From assembly GCA_947454055.1 (NCBI GenBank), contig CANGIS010000010.1:1-64000 (forward strand): a stretch of 64,000 nt of DNA, in the 5' to 3' direction. Each line of letters begins with the position of its first letter. Position 1 is the stretch's first letter. The DNA is from Hyphomicrobiales bacterium (GTDB lineage Bacteria > Pseudomonadota > Alphaproteobacteria > Rhizobiales > Beijerinckiaceae). A program made the translations under genes and the position numbers. Below are positions 59,700-64,000 of this stretch, in pieces. The notes beneath the pieces are model-generated. The model saw only the letters and a list, made by a program, of their open reading frames with translations. It did not search any database and was not told where the DNA came from.

Positions 59700-60599
59700 T
59701 CAGCCCATCTTCTTCATTTCGTCGCGCCAATTGTGCTCTTCCTTGAAGCCGAGCACTTCGCGGGTTTTCTTGTTGGATAGCGGTGCCTCCCATTCGCCCA
59801 TCGGGCGGGTGACGGGAATGTTCGGGCAATATTTTTTCAAGAACTCGGCGGTAGGCACCTCAGCCGTGATCGTGTCGTTGACCGCGTTGAAGACCTGGAA
59901 GCCCAGACCATCCTTTTGCAGACCGAGATGGACGATCTGCGCCAGATCGCGCGCATCGATATAGGCCCATGCGTTGCGCTTGCGTGACATCGGGTCTTTC
60001 AGGAAGCCGGGGAACATCGTGTATTCGTGCGGCTCGATGACATTGCCGATGCGCAGCGCATAAATGTCCGACTTGTACCGCATCGCGAACGTGCGCGAGG
60101 TCAGCTCGTTGACCACCTTGGAATGGCCGTAGCTGTCCATCGGGTCAACATCATAGCTCTCGTCGAGCGGGAAGGAATGGTAATCCTTGTCCCCTTCCGC
60201 AAAGCAAACGCCGTACGTGGTCTCGCTGGAGGCGACAATCACCTTGCGGATGCCGAGCTTCATCGCGGCCTCAAGCACATTATAGGTGCCCATGACATTG
60301 ACGCGGAAGGTCTCGTTGTCCGGATTGATCAGGATGCGCGGAACAGCGGCGAAATGAACGACCGCATCCACCGGCGCAGGCGCCTTGCCCGCTTTCAATC
60401 CGTCGAAATTGAAATGGGTGGTCATCGCGTTAAAAACCTGACCACTATCGGTAATATCGCCGACAAGGTTTGAAATGCCCGGATGATCGAAGGGCTTCAA
60501 ATCGAAATTCAAAATGTCATAGCCCTTGGCTTTCAGCCACGGCATGACGTGCCGGCCCGCTTTGCCTGTGCCACCGGTGAATAGAATGCGCTTGGTCAT
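59700..60599 (-). CDS. NAD-dependent epimerase/dehydratase family protein
   Basis: A 299-residue extended SDR: RILFTGGTGKAGRHVMPWLKAKG, HFAAVPRILINPDNETFRVNVMGTYN, the SSETTYG stretch and catalytic YGHSKVVNELTSR, ending EVLGFKEEHNWRDEMKKMG. It could act on a nucleotide sugar. AGGGG precedes the ATG at 60599. A near convergent MFS gene ends 20 bases away. Confidence 0.87.
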   Translation of the reverse strand: MTKRILFTGGTGKAGRHVMPWLKAKGYDILNFDLKPFDHPGISNLVGDITDSGQVFNAMTTHFNFDGLKAGKAPAPVDAVVHFAAVPRILINPDNETFRVNVMGTYNVLEAAMKLGIRKVIVASSETTYGVCFAEGDKDYHSFPLDESYDVDPMDSYGHSKVVNELTSRTFAMRYKSDIYALRIGNVIEPHEYTMFPGFLKDPMSRKRNAWAYIDARDLAQIVHLGLQKDGLGFQVFNAVNDTITAEVPTAEFLKKYCPNIPVTRPMGEWEAPLSNKKTREVLGFKEEHNWRDEMKKMG

Positions 60600-60717
60600 A
60601 ATGTTTCCCCTCACGGATTTTCTGATGGATTCCGATGCGCGCAATGTGTCGCGTCACACCGATGGATGCAACCTATGAGACGGCATGGCAGATCGTCGCA
60701 GGAGGCGGCGGAGTAAA

Positions 60718-61062
60718 TCAAGCGGCGCGGGCAGCTGCCAAGGCGGCCAAGGCGGCATCTGGATCACGTGCAATCAGGATCAAAAGCGACCGCCCTGCCG
60801 GATCAATCGCGTTGCGGCCCTGCTCCCAATTGCGCAGCGTTGCAACCGGCAAGCCAATGGCTTCGGCAAATTGTTCCTGCGTCATCTGAAGCCTGCGCCG
60901 AAGATTCTTGGGAGCAATCAACTGATCGAGCGTAGCCTCGGGTGCCACGTCGGAATCGCTGGCTATGGCGCGCGCAATTTCCGAATCGGACGCCGGTTGA
61001 AGGCGAGGCCGTGCCAATTTGGCGCCCCGTAGTTCGGCTAGCGATTGACGAACAAGTGCCAT
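60718..61062 (-). CDS. HTH antitoxin of the brnT-type toxin-antitoxin pair
   Basis: A 114-residue protein with a BrnA-like stretch (DSEIARAIASDSDVAPE, residues about 26-42) followed by a C-terminal XRE helix-turn-helix (RRRLQMTQEQFAEAIGLPVATLRNWEQGR) and an alanine-rich tail. It overlaps the toxin gene by 25 bases. Such partners repress the operon through their HTH domain. GGAG is eight bases upstream of the ATG. It lies in the right place to be an antitoxin, but the toxin next to it is defective. Confidence 0.8.
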   Translation of the reverse strand: MALVRQSLAELRGAKLARPRLQPASDSEIARAIASDSDVAPEATLDQLIAPKNLRRRLQMTQEQFAEAIGLPVATLRNWEQGRNAIDPAGRSLLILIARDPDAALAALAAARAA

Positions 61063-61313
61063 ATCTCGCGCTCCTTTTTGTTGGCGTGAAGGGCGGAGAT
61101 GATGCGTCTCACCTCATCGCGATCTGTGTAGACGACGACCAGAACAACGCCATCGACCTCTCCTAGGGCAATGATCCGCTCTTCGCCATAATCCCCCCGA
61201 TCATCCGTTGTCGTTTGAACCGGGCCATCGAAAATCATGGCTGCGCTTCCAAAATCAAGCTGCCGCTCGCGGAAATTACGACTGCTTTCCGCCTCATCTC
61301 ATTCGAACAGCAT
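61038..61313 (-). pseudogene. brnT: BrnT-family toxin gene with an early in-frame stop
   Basis: From an ATG at 61313 the reading frame gives MLFE, then TGA (61299-61301), then DEAESSRNFRERQLDFGSAA and MIFDGPVQ...DDRGDYGEERIIAL and VVVYTDRDEVRRIISAL. The consensus of BrnT proteins has FEWDE at this place, so TGA replaces a TGG tryptophan codon. The C-terminal two thirds, from the ATG at 61238, is intact and ends with the expected NKKEREIW. It would lack the N-terminal strand. BrnT is an RNase-type toxin of the RelE superfold; the product is probably inactive unless the stop is read through. Confidence 0.75.
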
Positions 61314-61318
61314 CACAT

Positions 61319-61343
61319 AAAACTACGTTATTCGCGTAGTTTT
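61319..61343. promoter_or_regulatory. Operator-like palindrome of the brnT locus
   Basis: AAAACTACG and CGTAGTTTT form a perfect 9-bp inverted repeat with a seven-base spacer, six bases upstream of the brnT ATG at 61313. It is the natural binding site of the HTH antitoxin. Confidence 0.7.
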
Positions 61344-61361
61344 ATCAACAATGATACGCGC

Positions 61362-62312
61362 TCACCTGAACCCGTCCGTCACCTCGAGAATGGTATCCAG
61401 AATCCCGGGCTCGGTGCCGGCGTGGCCTGCATCGGGCACGATCCGGAAATCGGCTCTCGGCCAGGCTTTGTGCAAATCCCATGCGTTTTTGAGCGGCGTT
61501 ACGACATCATAGCGGCCATGAATAATCGCACCGGGGATGTGGGCAATCTTGCTCACATTGGCCAACAATTGATCATCCCGATCGAAAAAGCCGTTATGGA
61601 TGAAATAGTGACACTCGATACGGGCAAAGGCGAGCGCGAAGTCTTCCTCGCCGAACAGGCTGACGCGTTCCGGATCGGCCAGAAGCGAGATGGTTTTACC
61701 TTCCCACTGGCTCCACGCGCGGGCAGCCTCACGCTGCACGGCGCGATCGGGCGAAGTGAGGCGTTTGTAATAGGCGCCGATCATATCGCCGCGCTCCTCC
61801 TCGGGGATCGGCTCGATATAACGCTCCCATGCGTCCGGATAAAGCCAATGGCAGCCCGATTGATAGAACCAGAGCAATTCTTCGCGGCGCAGCATGAAAA
61901 TGCCGCGCAGCACCAGTTCGGTCACGCGGTTGGGGCATAATTGCGCATAGGCCAGCGCCAGTGTCGAACCCCATGAGCCGCCCATCACTTGCCAATGCTC
62001 GATCCCGAGATGTTCGCGCAGCCGCTCGATGTCGGCCACGAGATCCCATGTCGTGTTCTCGCGCAATTCGGCATGCGGGGTCGAGCGACCGGAGCCGCGC
62101 TGGTCGAACAGAATGATCCGGTATGCCGACGGATCATGCATACGACGCATGAACGGGGTTGAACCGCCGCCGGGCCCGCCATGCAGCTGCACCACCGGCT
62201 TGCCGTTCGGATTGCCGCACTCCTCGAAATACAGCTCGTGCAGATCGGAGACGCGAAGGCGTCCCGTCCGATAGGGCTCAATATCGGGATAGGCCTGTCG
62301 CAATCCAACCAT
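61362..62312 (-). CDS. pip: Proline iminopeptidase
   Basis: The 316-residue alpha/beta hydrolase (peptidase S33) has LHGGPGGGSTPFMRRM, the nucleophile motif VMGGSWGSTLALAYA, and the histidine in PDAGHAGTEPG. It releases N-terminal proline from peptides. The ATG at 62312 fits family length with AGGAA upstream. It is 11 bases downstream of the dehydrogenase-like gene on the same strand, suggesting one transcript. Confidence 0.9.
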   Translation of the reverse strand: MVGLRQAYPDIEPYRTGRLRVSDLHELYFEECGNPNGKPVVQLHGGPGGGSTPFMRRMHDPSAYRIILFDQRGSGRSTPHAELRENTTWDLVADIERLREHLGIEHWQVMGGSWGSTLALAYAQLCPNRVTELVLRGIFMLRREELLWFYQSGCHWLYPDAWERYIEPIPEEERGDMIGAYYKRLTSPDRAVQREAARAWSQWEGKTISLLADPERVSLFGEEDFALAFARIECHYFIHNGFFDRDDQLLANVSKIAHIPGAIIHGRYDVVTPLKNAWDLHKAWPRADFRIVPDAGHAGTEPGILDTILEVTDGFR

Positions 62313-62323
62313 GATGTAATTCC

Positions 62324-64000
62324 TTAGGCGCGAAGCCGTTCGTTTTTCGGGTCCCATGCGGGATCGGCCAACACCTGCGCTTTGCACATCTGGCCCATCA
62401 TCATGATCTCAAAGTCAGTGCCGGGTTTGGCCAGCGCCGGTTCCACATAGGCAAAGGTCAGCGACTTGCCCGTGGCGTGACCAAAGGCACCGCTGGTCGT
62501 CAAACCGACGATGCGCCCGTCATGATAGATCGGCTCATTGCCATAGCAATCATTATCCACCGCCGCGACCTCAAGATAGACGAGTTCGATGCGCGGACCT
62601 TCCTGCTTCGATTTCACGGTACCAGGCTTGCCGATGAAGTCCTTGTTGAGGTCAACGAAGCGTTCCATCGCGCCCTCGATCATGGTCACCTCGTTGGTGA
62701 GTTCTGAACCCCAGCCGCGATAGGCTTTTTCCATCCTGAGCGAGTTCATCGCATAGGTGCCGAACAACTGGATGCCATGCGGCTGACCGGACGCCATCAA
62801 GGCCTGATAGACCTTCGGCATATCGGCCATCGGGCAGTGGATTTCCCAGCCCAATTCACCGACATAATTGACGCGAACCAGACGCACGCCATGAACACCC
62901 GCAACGGTCGCTTCCTTGCCGGTCAACCAGCGGAAGGCGGGGTTGGTCAGATCGGTATCCGTCAATGGTGCCAACACGTCACGCGCGTGCGGACCCGCCA
63001 GAACCAGAACGCCGTAATCATCGGTCACATCTTTGATTGTAACCTTTTCGCCCTTCTCCAGACGCCATGTCAGCTGATCAAAATCATGCAACTGCGCAAC
63101 GGCTGCGGAGAGCACATAAAAATGATCCTCTGCCAACCGCGTCACGGTGATTTCCGACTCGATAAAGCCATTGGCATTCAGAAGGTGGCCCAAAATAACG
63201 CCGCCATCTTTCGCCGGAATCTTGTTGGCGCAGATGCGGGTGAGATAGGATAGCGCATCGGGGCCGGTGACTTCGAATTTCGAGAAGGTCGAGAGGTCCA
63301 TCAGGCCTACGCGGTTACGCACCGCCTCGCATTCGCTCTTCACCGCATCCCACCAGTTGGAACGCTTGAAGGAGAACACCTCGCCCTTGCCGCTCTTGTC
63401 ATACCAGCGTGCCCGCTCCCAGCCGAAAATCTGGCTGAATTGGGCGCCCTCGGCAGCCAAAGTGTCATGCAACGACGATTTGCGGATACCGCGCCCCACC
63501 GTGTGCTGCTCGCCGGGCTTGTAGCAGTAATACATGTGGTGATAGTCGGCGATCGAGACTTCATCGGTATAGTCTTTGTCCGCCCAATTGCCGAAGCGAC
63601 GCGGATCGAATTCGCGCATGTTGATTTCGGCTTGGCCATGCACCATCCATTGCGCCAGATATTTGCCTGCGCCGCCGCCCTGACAGATGCCGACCGATGC
63701 ACCGCAATGCATCCAGTAGTTTTTCGCTCCCGGAGCGGGACCGGACAGATAGGTGCCATCGGGCGTATGCGTGATCGCGCCTGAAATGACGCTCTTGATA
63801 CCGGCCTCACCAAACAGCGGGAAGCGCTCGATGCAACGCTCGAGATACGGCATCAGGCGATCGAGTTCGGGGGCAACGAGTTCGCTCTCGAAATCCCATG
63901 CCGGCGGCTTGCCATCCCAGCAGACATGCGCCGTGCCAGTCTCGTACGGCCCGATCAGCACGCCATTGGTTTCCTCGCGCAGATAGGCATGCGACCACGG
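62324..64000 (-). CDS. Dimethylglycine/sarcosine dehydrogenase-like FAD protein (5' end outside the window)
   Basis: About 559 codons reach the right edge, which is in frame (PWSHAYLREETNGVLIG), so the N-terminus with the FAD site is missing. Visible are the end of the FAD domain (GICQGGGAGKYLAQWMVHG), then a GcvT-type aminomethyltransferase fold (VGLMDLSTFSKFEVTGPDAL, YVGELGWEIHCPM, GTYAMNSLRMEKAYRGWGSEL) with its C-terminal barrel. Such enzymes oxidise N-methyl groups and pass the C1 unit to tetrahydrofolate. The exact substrate (dimethylglycine, sarcosine, or related methylated amines) is not clear. Confidence 0.88.
   Translation of the reverse strand, partial: PWSHAYLREETNGVLIGPYETGTAHVCWDGKPPAWDFESELVAPELDRLMPYLERCIERFPLFGEAGIKSVISGAITHTPDGTYLSGPAPGAKNYWMHCGASVGICQGGGAGKYLAQWMVHGQAEINMREFDPRRFGNWADKDYTDEVSIADYHHMYYCYKPGEQHTVGRGIRKSSLHDTLAAEGAQFSQIFGWERARWYDKSGKGEVFSFKRSNWWDAVKSECEAVRNRVGLMDLSTFSKFEVTGPDALSYLTRICANKIPAKDGGVILGHLLNANGFIESEITVTRLAEDHFYVLSAAVAQLHDFDQLTWRLEKGEKVTIKDVTDDYGVLVLAGPHARDVLAPLTDTDLTNPAFRWLTGKEATVAGVHGVRLVRVNYVGELGWEIHCPMADMPKVYQALMASGQPHGIQLFGTYAMNSLRMEKAYRGWGSELTNEVTMIEGAMERFVDLNKDFIGKPGTVKSKQEGPRIELVYLEVAAVDNDCYGNEPIYHDGRIVGLTTSGAFGHATGKSLTFAYVEPALAKPGTDFEIMMMGQMCKAQVLADPAWDPKNERLRA

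Overview
The window reads as a chromosomal segment of an alphaproteobacterium, most likely of the order Hyphomicrobiales (Rhizobiales). Supporting signs are a CpdR-type response regulator, a minus-strand sRNA carrying the UUUCCUCCCU signature of the suhB/mmgR (alpha-r8) family, a ROSE-type thermometer ahead of an Hsp20 gene, a speF-like leader ahead of an ornithine/lysine decarboxylase coupled to homospermidine synthase, a Zur-type operator ahead of znuCBA, and a class I PHB synthase. I see no phage, transposase, plasmid or CRISPR signature. The genus cannot be named from this sequence alone.

Layout. 1-5.6 kb: the start of rpmJ (L36), tRNA-Val(GAC), cpdR, an N-formylglutamate amidohydrolase, the sRNA, hisN, an alpha/beta hydrolase, a sigma32/ROSE-controlled hsp20, and L-threonine aldolase. 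5.6-12.2 kb: gltB-gltD behind a hairpin-rich 459-base intergenic stretch. 12.2-16.8 kb: a palindromic repeat, a MltB-like transglycosylase, galU, kpsF and hemH. 17.2-22.0 kb: a zinc locus made of a Zur box, a tiny His-rich membrane protein, znuC, znuB, znuA, a COG0523 GTPase and a WD40 protein, most of them overlapping or closely spaced. 22.0-25.9 kb: polyamine genes (decarboxylase, GNAT, homospermidine synthase) with a structured leader. 26-29.4 kb: puuE-like allantoinase, chrA, and a DMT transporter.

29.4-39.0 kb is a sugar-acid catabolic neighbourhood: a 3-hydroxyisobutyrate-type dehydrogenase, ltnD, a 2-hydroxyacid dehydrogenase, denD, a DHRS6-like SDR, a GNAT, a xylonate dehydratase with an odd lysine-rich N-terminus, an aminotransferase and KDPG aldolase. 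A second copy of the palindromic repeat lies here. 39.1-44.0 kb: a tetR-MFP-RND efflux operon with an operator-like palindrome. 44.1-49.3 kb: an M50/CBS site-2 protease, an SDR, a class III aminotransferase, BenE and a DUF3775 protein. 49.4-54.4 kb: a Spy-like periplasmic protein, phaC, a triple-BON protein, a lactonase-like amidohydrolase, and a Tat-exported polysaccharide deacetylase. 54.5-64 kb: a GT39-like membrane glycosyltransferase, amidase, histidine phosphatase, DHA2-family MFS pump, an NAD-dependent epimerase, a brnT/HTH toxin-antitoxin pair whose toxin has an early in-frame stop, prolyl iminopeptidase, and the 3' part of a dimethylglycine/sarcosine dehydrogenase-like gene.

Themes: nitrogen assimilation (gltBD), zinc homeostasis, homospermidine synthesis, oxidative sugar-acid use, and PHB storage. 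Several genes are controlled by RNA elements: an sRNA, a thermometer, a leader, and perhaps the gltB upstream region. The best leads are the zinc locus with its 66-residue His-rich protein and WD40 partner, the 118-base palindromic element present twice between convergent genes, and the disabled brnT. All family names come from reading motifs by eye; no database search was run.
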